DNA from: Fibrella aestuarina BUZ 2
Lineage (GTDB): Bacteria; Bacteroidota; Bacteroidia; Cytophagales; Spirosomataceae
Assembly (NCBI RefSeq): GCF_000331105.1
Contig: NC_020054.1
Location: 1-64,000, forward strand
Reading direction: 5' to 3'
DNA length: 64,000 nucleotides
The position numbers and the translations under genes were made by a program. Below, in pieces: positions 8,425 through 16,172 of this stretch (positions are counted from its first letter, which is position 1; each line of letters begins with the position of its first letter). The notes beneath the pieces are model-generated. The model was not told the DNA's origin. It searched no databases and was given only the letters and a program-made list of their open reading frames with translations.

Positions 8425-9378
8425 CTATTCGTTGGCGTCGAGCCAGACAACTCGCTGTTCGGGCCGGTGCTCTTTGCCGATAATATCGCGGTACAGGTCT
8501 GGGCGGCGGGCTTTGATGTACCGGTGGCCACCCGCCTGAATCAATTTCTGCGGTATCAGCGTCGCCGTTACAAAACTGTCATCGAAGGTGCGGCACTCGG
8601 CCAGAATATCGCCAAACGGGTCGATAATCATCGAGCAGCCGTTTTTCAACTGATCGTCGTCCATCCCGATCGGATTCGAGAATACGGCGTAGATGGCGTT
8701 GTCGTAGGCGCGGGCCGGCAGCCACTTCATCAGCCAGTCGCGGCCCTTCATCCCGTCGAATTCGAGCCGTAGCGAGGTAGGGTCAGCTTCGCGGTTTTCC
8801 CAAAGCGACGGTTCCACAAACCCTGCGCCCGGCCGGGTCGAGGGCGTGCACATGGTTACGTGGGGCATGAAGATGACCTGCGCACCCAGCAGCTTGGTCG
8901 CCCGCACGTTTTCGATCACGTTGTTGTCGTAACAGATCAGTATGCCGCATTTCCAGCCATACAGGTCAAATACGCAGTAGCTGTCGCCGGGCGTGATGTG
9001 CGGGTTAATAAACGGATGGAGCTTCCGGTACTTGGCTACCAGCCCGTTTTTATCCACGCAGACATAGGCCTTGTAGATTTTGTCGGCGTCGTCTTTCTCG
9101 AACAGCCCGGCCAGCACGGCAATGTTGTGGCGTTTGGCAATGTCCGTCAGCGCTTCGATGCTTTCGCCACCGGGAATAAACTCAGCCAGATCAAGCAGTT
9201 GGCGCTTGGTCAACTGCCGGGCAAAGGTATAGCCGGTGATGGAACACTCATGAAACGCGATCACCTGCGAGCCTTCTTTCGACGCCTTCTCGGCCAGCCG
9301 ATTGATAACCGACAGGTTGTATTTCTTGTCGCCGCTGCGGTGCTCAAACTGCGCGGTCGATACTTTCAGCTTATCCAT
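8425..9378 (-). CDS. Carbon-nitrogen hydrolase (nitrilase superfamily)
   Basis: A 317-residue cytosolic enzyme with the Glu-Lys-Cys triad of the nitrilase superfamily: Glu44 in AFHECSITGY, Lys119 in KYRKLHPF and Cys149 in GILICYDN. Family members hydrolyse amides, nitriles or carbamoyl groups; the N-terminal KVSTAQFEH strand and GDSY segment are also typical. The exact substrate (omega-amide, carbamoylputrescine-like or other) is not distinguishable here. It lies between exbB-like and exbD-like genes on the same strand, 87 bp after the former and 50 bp before the latter, suggesting cotranscription. Family and catalytic residues are secure; the link to the transport genes is only positional. 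Confidence 0.93.
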   Translation of the reverse strand: MDKLKVSTAQFEHRSGDKKYNLSVINRLAEKASKEGSQVIAFHECSITGYTFARQLTKRQLLDLAEFIPGGESIEALTDIAKRHNIAVLAGLFEKDDADKIYKAYVCVDKNGLVAKYRKLHPFINPHITPGDSYCVFDLYGWKCGILICYDNNVIENVRATKLLGAQVIFMPHVTMCTPSTRPGAGFVEPSLWENREADPTSLRLEFDGMKGRDWLMKWLPARAYDNAIYAVFSNPIGMDDDQLKNGCSMIIDPFGDILAECRTFDDSFVTATLIPQKLIQAGGHRYIKARRPDLYRDIIGKEHRPEQRVVWLDANE

Positions 9379-9465
9379 GTGTCGTTCGGAATAGAATCGC
9401 GCTCAGCCTCGGGCCAAGCAACCCGTGACCGTGATCGGTACTGGGTACGTGTCCGAATGAAGCGT

Positions 9466-10194
9466 TTACCGAACGCGGGCCGTTTCGGTTGGCTTTTGCA
9501 ACACTTCCATGAAATCGAAAGCGGCCATTTCGAGCTTGAGCGTAAACCGTTCGATGTTCATATTGAGCAGGTGGTAGCCCGTGTAGGCAATAACCCCCAC
9601 GATCAGACCGCCGCCCGAGGTAATCATTTTTTCGTACAGACCACCGGCGATGATCCCCACGCTGATGTTGTCGGATAACGAAATGTCGTAGAAAATGCGG
9701 ATAATCCCGGAAATGGTACCGATAAACCCGAGCATCGGCGCGATACCAGCGATAACCCCCAGGTAGCCCAGATTTCGCTCCATGCGCGCGATTTCAATCT
9801 GCCCAACGGTTTCGATCGTGCCTTCGATTTCTTTGTTCGACGCGACTCCTACCCGACCAACGGCTTTTTCAAACACGCGCCCAACGGCGTTGCGTTGATT
9901 TTTGCAGAACGATTCCGCCGATTTGATATTTCCTTGCAGGAGCATATCCTTGACGTTGTCGACGAAACCCTCATCGATGTGGCTTTGCTTCCGAATCAGG
10001 ATCAGGCGTTCGATAATCAGGTACAGAGTGGCGAAGAACAGGAAGGCAATCGGGACCATAACCCACCCCCCTTTCGCTACCAGATCAAACAGACCCAGAC
10101 TTTGTGTAACGGTAGCGGCTCCGTTGGCAGCGTTGGCGGTCGAGTCGGCCACCGCTGAGGCCGAAGTGGTTGGAACCTGAAGCAGGATGGTCAT
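9466..10194 (-). CDS. MotA/TolQ/ExbB-family proton channel protein
   Basis: A 242-residue inner-membrane protein with three predicted membrane segments: about 42-62 (WVMVPIAFLFFATLYLIIE), 142-165 (LGYLGVIAGIAPMLGFIGTISG) and 185-207. The second and third carry the family core, with GxxAPMLGxIGTxxG and a Gly-rich YEKMITSGGGLIVGVIAYTGYH. It has a Ser/Thr/Ala-rich N-terminal extension of about 30 residues that is not a clear signal peptide. With the ExbD-like protein it should form a proton-driven motor. It is the first gene of the leftward cluster; its upstream region, shared with mscS, contains interleaved inverted repeats. Confidence 0.93.
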   Translation of the reverse strand: MTILLQVPTTSASAVADSTANAANGAATVTQSLGLFDLVAKGGWVMVPIAFLFFATLYLIIERLILIRKQSHIDEGFVDNVKDMLLQGNIKSAESFCKNQRNAVGRVFEKAVGRVGVASNKEIEGTIETVGQIEIARMERNLGYLGVIAGIAPMLGFIGTISGIIRIFYDISLSDNISVGIIAGGLYEKMITSGGGLIVGVIAYTGYHLLNMNIERFTLKLEMAAFDFMEVLQKPTETARVR

Positions 10195-10339
10195 AGACAG
10201 AAGATAACGGAAGCGTTTAGTGGAAAACAGTCAGCAATCAGAACGTGTAAGTCGGATTGAATCGTATGCCAAAGATAACAAAGCCCCCGTTGGACGGGTT
10301 GGAAAAATGAGTTAGCGACCAGAAGACAACTGGGAATGT

Positions 10340-10426
10340 GGTCATCTGGCTTCGCTGCCATTGGTGGTCATTCGTCGTAAAACCATCAATGACGGCGAAG
10401 CCAGATGACCATGAATGATCACCAAC
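10340..10426. repeat. Interleaved inverted repeats in a divergent intergenic region
   Basis: Arm A GGTCATCTGGCTTCGC (10340-10355) pairs with GCGAAGCCAGATGACC (10395-10410), and pairing continues imperfectly for about ten more bases. Arm B TTGGTGGTCATTC (10361-10373) pairs with GAATGATCACCAA (10413-10425) with one mismatch. The order A-B-A'-B' makes the two helices cross. The block lies between the divergent exbB-like and mscS genes, 27 bp before the mscS start. Confidence 0.85.
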
Positions 10427-10452
10427 GACCATAAATTTTCCACCTTTACGCT

Positions 10453-11550
10453 ATGCAACAACAAATCGATGTCTGGATACGCGCCGTTATTCGCTGGTTT
10501 GGGTACGTACCCAACCGCGACCTATCGGGCTGGATCCTGCTGATCATCTCCGTCATTGCAGGGCTGGCAACCACATTTGTGCTCACGCAGATTATCCGGC
10601 TGATTGCCCGGCGCAAGAATAACCAGGTTTTGGTCTTGCTGCGCCGGTATGTCAGAACGGCTTTTTATTTCTGGCTACCCTCTCTGTTTTTCCTCACCGG
10701 CACCAACATTCAGCCCGAACGATTCTTGCGGCGGCATCCCGTAGCTGACAAAGCCGCCGAGGTGTTATTTCTGCTCACCAGCACCTGGCTGGCGTTGCGG
10801 CTGCTGAAACTGGGCGAACTGCTGATGGTCCGCAGTTACGACATCAGCAGCGACACCAACCTCTCGCAGCGCAAGTTTGTTACGCAGGTGCAGTTTATCC
10901 GGCGGATCATCTCGACGATTCTGGTGCTGGTCAGTTTCTCGCTGCTGCTGCTCAATTTCCAGGGAAGCCGTAAACTCGGGGCCAGCGTGCTCACCTCAGC
11001 CGGTATCGTATCGGTGGTGGTGGGCTTTGCCGCCCAGAAATCGCTCGGCAACCTGCTGGCGGGCATCCAGATCGCCTTCACGCAGCAAATCCGGCTCGAC
11101 GACGCCGTGGTGGTCGAAAACGAGTGGGGGCGGGTGGAAGAAATCAACCTGACCAACGTGGTGGTTCGGCTCTGGGACCGACGACGGCTCATTCTGCCGA
11201 TCACGTATTTCGTGGAAAACCCGTTTCAGAACTGGACCCGCTCCGACGCCAGCATTACCGGGGCGATTCTGCTCTACCTCGACTACAATACCCCGATCGA
11301 CAAAGTGCGCGACAAAGCGAAGCAGATTGCCGAAGCCGACCCGCTCTGGAACGAACAGGTGTTTGTGGTGCAGATCACCGACACCACCCCGACGGGCATT
11401 GTGCTCCGCGTGCTGGTGTCGGCCAACGATGCTCCGTCGGCCTTTGACCTGCGCTGTCACCTGCGCGAGGCGCTCATCACGTACCTGCGCGACGAACATC
11501 CGCAAAGCCTGCCTCAGGTACGTATCCAGAGCGGAGCCGGGCTGGCTTAG
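10453..11550 (+). CDS. MscS-family mechanosensitive ion channel
   Basis: Inner-membrane channel that opens under membrane tension to release solutes on osmotic downshock. The 365-residue product has four or five N-terminal membrane segments (about 25-48, 70-86, 98-118, 148-170, 178-195), then the pore-lining helix region with FAAQKSLGNLLAGIQIAF and the beta domain motif RLDDAVVVENEWGRVEEINL and LPITYFVENPFQNWTR. A C-terminal alpha/beta cytoplasmic domain completes the fold. Length is slightly above the minimal MscS because of extra membrane helices. It is transcribed alone and divergently from the exbB-like gene. Family assignment is very secure. Confidence 0.95.
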   Translation: MQQQIDVWIRAVIRWFGYVPNRDLSGWILLIISVIAGLATTFVLTQIIRLIARRKNNQVLVLLRRYVRTAFYFWLPSLFFLTGTNIQPERFLRRHPVADKAAEVLFLLTSTWLALRLLKLGELLMVRSYDISSDTNLSQRKFVTQVQFIRRIISTILVLVSFSLLLLNFQGSRKLGASVLTSAGIVSVVVGFAAQKSLGNLLAGIQIAFTQQIRLDDAVVVENEWGRVEEINLTNVVVRLWDRRRLILPITYFVENPFQNWTRSDASITGAILLYLDYNTPIDKVRDKAKQIAEADPLWNEQVFVVQITDTTPTGIVLRVLVSANDAPSAFDLRCHLREALITYLRDEHPQSLPQVRIQSGAGLA

Positions 11551-11616
11551 TGGCACCATCGCCCCTGTTCAGGCCCTACGAGGCCACAGCTAACCATTCA
11601 TCCGTCACACTAACCT

Positions 11617-12555
11617 ATGTTTTGGGGTAACGAGCAAGCCGATTTTTTCGAGACCATTCTGTATCAGCACCTGGGCCAATCCGTGGAAGTGCTCGATACG
11701 CAGTTTCTGAGTGGCGGCGATATCAACACGGCAGCGCGGGTGTTTTCGTCGGAAGGCACCTTCTTCGTGAAGTGGAATCACGCCCGAAGCAGCGACCTGG
11801 GCCGCCAAACACCCGACGGGCAGTCGGTAGAAGGGAGTGACCTGTTTGGGGCCGAAGCCGAAGGGCTTGAGCGCCTGCGCCAGACGCATACCCTACGCGT
11901 CCCGAACCTGATCGGGTATGGCCAACAAGGCGACAAAGCGTATCTGATTCTTGAGTTTATTGAGTCGGATGGGGCCGGGCTGCGCAACGCCAGCGCCGCC
12001 TACTGGACGCAGTTGGGGCAGCAACTGGCCGAGCTACACGCCCACACGCAGCCACTGTTTGGCCTCGACCACGACAACTACATCGGCTCGTTGCCCCAAC
12101 GCAACACGCTTACCGAAAACGGCCACACCTTCTTTTTCGAGCAGCGGCTGCTGCCGCAAGCTGGTCAGGCGCTCTACAACGGCCTGCTCGACAAACAGAC
12201 CTACGAAGCGCTGTTTCGGCTCCGCGATCGCCTGCCCGACCTGCTACCACCTGACCGGCCGGCCTTGCTTCACGGCGACCTTTGGACAGGCAACGTGCTC
12301 CTAACGGAAGAAGGCCAGCCGGCGCTGGTCGATCCGGCGGTGTACTATGGCTTTCGCGAAGCCGAACTGGCTTTCACGCACCTGTTCGGTGGATTCGACA
12401 CCCGTTTTTACGAAGCCTACGACGCGCTTTTTCCGCTTGAGCCGGGCTTTGCCGATCGCATCGCCATTTATAATTTATACCCCCTGCTGGTACACGTCAA
12501 CCTGTTTGGGGCCGGGTACGTCCCCGGCGTCGAACGGGTACTGAATCGGTTTTAA
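11617..12555 (+). CDS. Fructosamine/ketosamine-3-kinase family protein
   Basis: A 312-residue aminoglycoside-phosphotransferase-like kinase. The catalytic loop LLHGDLWTGNVL places His219, Asp221 and Asn226 in the family positions, and LVDPAVYYGFREAELA supplies the metal-binding Asp of the DFG equivalent. An N-terminal lobe with GGDINTAARV and FFVKWN provides the nucleotide-binding part. Family members phosphorylate fructosamines or related ketosamines on proteins, priming deglycation. It has no signal peptide and should be cytosolic. It stands 66 bp after mscS and ends 7 bp before a convergent lipoprotein gene, with no clear hairpin in between. Confidence 0.92.
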   Translation: MFWGNEQADFFETILYQHLGQSVEVLDTQFLSGGDINTAARVFSSEGTFFVKWNHARSSDLGRQTPDGQSVEGSDLFGAEAEGLERLRQTHTLRVPNLIGYGQQGDKAYLILEFIESDGAGLRNASAAYWTQLGQQLAELHAHTQPLFGLDHDNYIGSLPQRNTLTENGHTFFFEQRLLPQAGQALYNGLLDKQTYEALFRLRDRLPDLLPPDRPALLHGDLWTGNVLLTEEGQPALVDPAVYYGFREAELAFTHLFGGFDTRFYEAYDALFPLEPGFADRIAIYNLYPLLVHVNLFGAGYVPGVERVLNRF

Positions 12556-12561
12556 GCGCGA

Positions 12562-13098
12562 TTACTGTTTTGTCAGCGTCATGGTATAGGTCGTCTGAAC
12601 GCCCTGATTGCTGAGGTCCTGGTCTTTCCACTGTAGTGTGACCAGATTACCCGGCGCATACGCTTTTGTCAGAAGCAGGCTAGTCAAATTACCGGCTCCG
12701 ATCAGTTTCAGTTGGTTGGCCGATTCAACGTACGTCCCGTTCGGGTCGACCAGGTAATCGACAATAAACGTCGAGTTAGGGCCGTTGGCGCCGCAGGTGG
12801 GCAGGCTTTCCTTGTTGGTGGTGTAGCGGCCGTCCTGCGCAAACGTCCAGGTTACATCGGTCAGACAGGTCTCGTTGATGCGCTTAAGGTATTGGAGGTA
12901 ATCGGTAAATTGCTCGGGGGAGCCGTTCACCACTTTTGGCCAGGCAGGGTCCAGCTTGAAAGCCGTCACCTTCCAGTTACCCACCAACGATGTGGGGGTT
13001 GTGTCGGTGGTTCCCGAGCCAGGGTCATCGGTCTTTTTACAGCCCATGACAAAGACCAGACTCAAACCAACCAGCGCCGAAAGCATTCGTGTTACCAT
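12562..13098 (-). CDS. Lipocalin-like lipoprotein, paralogue A
   Basis: A 178-residue probable lipoprotein: hydrophobic segment (about 4-19) followed by lipobox VMGC and mature N-terminus CKKTDDPGSG. After a Thr/Ser-rich spacer comes LVGNWKVTAF, the usual opening strand of small lipocalin-like Bacteroidota lipoproteins, and the protein ends TYTMTLTKQ. It closely resembles the 178-residue lipoprotein at 14654-15190, sharing the lipobox region, the GNW strand and the C-terminal YTMxLTKQ. The two flank the fucosidase gene. Function is unknown; a beta-barrel ligand-binding or structural role is only a guess from the fold. Confidence 0.78.
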   Translation of the reverse strand: MVTRMLSALVGLSLVFVMGCKKTDDPGSGTTDTTPTSLVGNWKVTAFKLDPAWPKVVNGSPEQFTDYLQYLKRINETCLTDVTWTFAQDGRYTTNKESLPTCGANGPNSTFIVDYLVDPNGTYVESANQLKLIGAGNLTSLLLTKAYAPGNLVTLQWKDQDLSNQGVQTTYTMTLTKQ

Positions 13099-13226
13099 AT
13101 TGTTGAAGCAAATAAGTAAAGGTTTCTATATAGACTTTATATGTTTTGAAAAGTAACTCCCGCTGCGGTGTTAAAAGTAAGTCGAACCGCGCGCCGGCTT
13201 TTCAGCGCAAAGCCAATCCCATTGTT

Positions 13227-14555
13227 ATGCGCACGTTACTTGTCCTGCTAAGCCTGTGGTCGCTGTCGGCCGCCGCCCAATCCTACCAGCCTACGGCCGA
13301 TAATCTGGCCGCCCGTAAGGCCTTTCAAGACGACAAATTTGGCCTCTTCATTCACTGGGGCGTCTACAGTCAGCTCGGTGATGGCGAGTGGGTTATGAAC
13401 AACCAGCAGATTCCGATCAAAGACTACGAGAAGTTACCCACCTTTTTCAACCCGACGCAATTTGATCCTAAAGCCTGGGTAAGTATGGCCAAAAATGCGG
13501 GCATGCGCTACATCACCATCACCAGCAAACACCACGACGGCTTTGCTATGTGGCACTCCAAAGTGAGCCCGTACAACATCGTCGACGCTACGCCCTACAA
13601 GAAAGACGCCCTGAAGATGCTGGCCGATGAGTGCAAGGCCCAGGGCATCAAGTTGTTCTTTTACCACTCCCACCTCGACTGGCACCACCCCGACTATTTC
13701 CCCCGTGGTAAAACCGGCGGCACCTGGACTGGCCGCCCCGAAAAAGGCAATTTCGACACGTACCTGCGCTACATGGACGCCCAGCTGACCGAGCTGCTAA
13801 GTGGCGACTATGGTCCCATTGCCGGTATTTGGTTCGATGGCTGGTGGGATCAGGCGAGAGACGAGATGAACAAAAGCACCCGCGACACCAAAGTCGACTG
13901 GCAATTACGACGTACCTACGACCTCATTCACAAGCTGCAACCCGCCGCCCTGATCGGCAACAACCACCACGTGGCCCCGTTTGACGGCGAAGATTTCCAG
14001 ATGTTTGAGCGCGACCTGCCCGGCCAGAATACCTTCGGCTACAACACCAACGAAGTGAGCCAGCTTCCCCTCGAAACCTGCGAGACCCTCAACGGGGCCT
14101 GGGGCTTTAACCTGCGGGACAACCATTATAAGTCGCCCAAAGAGCTGGTTCGGTACCTGGTGAAAGCCGCTGGGCGTAACGCCAATTTCCTGCTCAACGT
14201 GGGCCCGATGCCCAACGGCAAAATTCAGCCGGAGTTTGTCAACGCGCTGGCCGAAGTGGGTAAATGGACGCAGCAGTTTGGCGAAACCGTCTATGGCACC
14301 CGCGGCGGGCCGGTTGGTCCACGTCCCTGGGGCGTCACAACGGCCAACGGTAAGCGGGTCTTCGTGCACATCCTCGATTGGAACGACGCCCAACTGACGC
14401 TGCCCACCCTGCCAACCCGGGTCAAATCAGCCCGGATTTTCGGGAGTAAACAGGCCGTGAAAGTAAGCCAAACCGCCGACGGCGTGCTCCTGACCATGCC
14501 CACCGCCCCCGCCGCCAACGCTATTGACACCATCGTCGAGTTGGAAACGGAATAG
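13227..14555 (+). CDS. Secreted alpha-L-fucosidase (GH29)
   Basis: Hydrolyses alpha-linked fucose from glycans. The ATG at 13227 opens a clear signal peptide (MRTLLVLLSLWSLSAAAQS), so this start is preferred to an in-frame TTG 81 bp upstream; the product is 442 residues. GH29 hallmarks are FGLFIHWGVYSQLGDGEWV near the mature N-terminus, TSKHHDGFAMWHSKVSPYN, and IAGIWFDGWWD, which holds the likely nucleophile Asp. The C-terminal beta domain includes LLNVGPMPNGKIQPEFV. It is probably periplasmic or surface-exposed. Paralogous lipoproteins lie on both sides. A long inverted repeat follows the stop. No sulfatase or SusCD pair is adjacent. Confidence 0.95.
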   Translation: MRTLLVLLSLWSLSAAAQSYQPTADNLAARKAFQDDKFGLFIHWGVYSQLGDGEWVMNNQQIPIKDYEKLPTFFNPTQFDPKAWVSMAKNAGMRYITITSKHHDGFAMWHSKVSPYNIVDATPYKKDALKMLADECKAQGIKLFFYHSHLDWHHPDYFPRGKTGGTWTGRPEKGNFDTYLRYMDAQLTELLSGDYGPIAGIWFDGWWDQARDEMNKSTRDTKVDWQLRRTYDLIHKLQPAALIGNNHHVAPFDGEDFQMFERDLPGQNTFGYNTNEVSQLPLETCETLNGAWGFNLRDNHYKSPKELVRYLVKAAGRNANFLLNVGPMPNGKIQPEFVNALAEVGKWTQQFGETVYGTRGGPVGPRPWGVTTANGKRVFVHILDWNDAQLTLPTLPTRVKSARIFGSKQAVKVSQTADGVLLTMPTAPAANAIDTIVELETE

Positions 14556-14563
14556 CCCTGCTA

Positions 14564-14645
14564 GTAAACAGTGCGTGGTGCGGGATGAACGATACATTGG
14601 CTTTTAGGGGCCTTGTTTATTCATCCCGCACCACGCACTGTTTAC
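14564..14645. repeat. Perfect 26-bp-arm inverted repeat between convergent genes
   Basis: Arms at 14564-14589 and 14620-14645 are exact reverse complements around a 30-nt loop. The repeat begins 9 bp after the fucosidase stop and ends 8 bp before the stop end of the convergent lipoprotein gene. It may act as a bidirectional terminator, although neither side carries a strong T-run. Its sequence is unrelated to the repeat at 7881-7962. Confidence 0.93.
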
Positions 14646-14653
14646 CACACAGT

Positions 14654-15190
14654 CTATTGCTGCTTCGTCAGCACCATCGTGTAGGACGTTGGTGTTGGCT
14701 GGCCTAGCGGGTCTACATTCAATTGGGTTACAAGTGTCGCCGTGTTCGTTCCCAACGTTTTGGTAGCGGTCACCGTTTGGGTTCCTTTAAGCACCACCTG
14801 GGTTTCAGTCTCCGTGTACGTAGTTGAGGGGCCGAAAAAAGTGTTAAATAGCAGTTTCGACTGAGTCGCGTTGGCGCAGGCCGATACTGATGCGGCGTTA
14901 CTCGTCACGGTATTGTTATTGAACGATAACGTAGTGTTGGCCACACAGCCACCCTCCAACCCATTCAACCCACTAACCAACTCTGATATCGGAAATCCCT
15001 GATAGATTAAAGCAGGGTTAATGTTGAGCGCCGTCAGGCGCCAGTTACCTTGTATCGTGGTCAGGTTAGAAGAGCCGCCGGTGCCGGGGTCTTCGGTTTT
15101 CTTACAGCTCACCACCAGCGCGAAAACGAGCGAAAGAGCAATAGCATTGGTTAGCAAAAAAACAAGAATTGGACGTTTCGAGGCGATCAT
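14654..15190 (-). CDS. Lipocalin-like lipoprotein, paralogue B
   Basis: A 178-residue probable lipoprotein with a hydrophobic leader (about 8-27), lipobox VVSC and mature start CKKTEDPGTG. It then shows TIQGNWRLTALNINPAL, a Thr/Asn-rich middle with paired cysteines (GGCVANTT and SACANATQ), and a C-terminus SYTMVLTKQQ. It mirrors the lipoprotein at 12562-13098 in length, leader, GNW strand and ending, so the two are probably a duplication. It is convergent with the fucosidase and has 117 bp of AT-richer sequence upstream. Function is unknown. Confidence 0.78.
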   Translation of the reverse strand: MIASKRPILVFLLTNAIALSLVFALVVSCKKTEDPGTGGSSNLTTIQGNWRLTALNINPALIYQGFPISELVSGLNGLEGGCVANTTLSFNNNTVTSNAASVSACANATQSKLLFNTFFGPSTTYTETETQVVLKGTQTVTATKTLGTNTATLVTQLNVDPLGQPTPTSYTMVLTKQQ

Positions 15191-15307
15191 ATACAGGTAG
15201 TTTTTAGTCGAACAGACAACGGCAAAAATGCGTCAAATTGTCTAAATCGCCTGTTTTGAGGCAATTTTGTAATTAAGCGGTTTTGCTCCGTCCCACTCAG
15301 CACTGAT

Positions 15308-16093
15308 TCAGACGTACCCCATCGCGGCGTATGTAACGTACCCAACCCATTCTTTGAGCAGGTGCATGGCGTCGGCAAAGGCCTGCTCGTGGGGCACCAG
15401 CACGTCGGCCAGCACCAACTGCCCCGGCTGCTGCATGTAGGCCCCGGCAAAGGGCGTAGCCGTAATGCCTTCCCGCGCAAAGCAGGCCAATGCCCGCCGC
15501 ATATGAAACGCTGACGTAACCACCACGCATTGGCCCGTTTTGTAGTGCTGGCGAAGCAGCCGGGCCGAAAAGAGCGCATTTTCCTGTGTGTTGCGGGAGC
15601 GCGTTTCCCAGAGCAGATCGCGGGTGGGTACGCCCGCCAGGTGCAAAAACTGCATGGCCGCTCGCCCTTCCTGCACGGCACCGGTTCCGTAGAAAAACAG
15701 ACCGCTCTCGCCCCCGCTGATCAGAATCTTCTGCACCCGCCCGGTTTTGTACAGATAGAGCGCCTGCGCCAGCCGGTCGGCCTGCTGCCCCAGCAGCGGA
15801 CGAGCGGGCGTAACCGTCAGTTTGGTGTTGATCATCCCTCCCGTCAGTACCACGGCAACGGTTGGGCTGCCTTCGACTGGCTGGGGCACCGGTTGAATCG
15901 GGCCAACTTCCCAGCGAGGAGCCAGTTGATTATAGACTAAATAGCTGTTTCCCAACACACAAAACAGCAACAGCGACGTACCTACGAGCCGACGGCGATA
16001 CCGGGGCAGCAGCCACGCACCCACCAACGTACCCAGCAACCACCCCGCCGGTGTCAGAAAATAACCAATCGATTTGGAGAGAATGTAAAACAT
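15308..16093 (-). CDS. YdcF/SanA/ElyC-family membrane protein (DUF218)
   Basis: A 261-residue inner-membrane protein with two N-terminal hydrophobic segments (about 8-28 and 34-54) followed by a DUF218 domain. That domain shows VAVVLTGGMINTK, a helix with QADRLAQALYLYKTGRVQKILISGGE, ETRSRNTQENALFSARLL, and VVVTSAFHMRRALACFAREGI. Related proteins (ElyC, SanA) affect envelope integrity, and YdcF binds a nucleotide-like ligand. No biochemical activity is certain. It is divergent from the thioredoxin-like gene with only 79 bp between them. Family assignment is secure. Confidence 0.88.
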   Translation of the reverse strand: MFYILSKSIGYFLTPAGWLLGTLVGAWLLPRYRRRLVGTSLLLFCVLGNSYLVYNQLAPRWEVGPIQPVPQPVEGSPTVAVVLTGGMINTKLTVTPARPLLGQQADRLAQALYLYKTGRVQKILISGGESGLFFYGTGAVQEGRAAMQFLHLAGVPTRDLLWETRSRNTQENALFSARLLRQHYKTGQCVVVTSAFHMRRALACFAREGITATPFAGAYMQQPGQLVLADVLVPHEQAFADAMHLLKEWVGYVTYAAMGYV

Positions 16094-16172
16094 GGAATGA
16101 ATATTGACGACTGGTCACTTACGGCAGGGTACTCTTCAATATACAGCGCCCAATATCCGTTAACTTTGTGCT

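Noticed and set aside
7922..8483. Plus-strand open frame over exbD
   Set aside because: It is antisense to exbD, begins inside the long inverted repeat, and has no recognisable domain.
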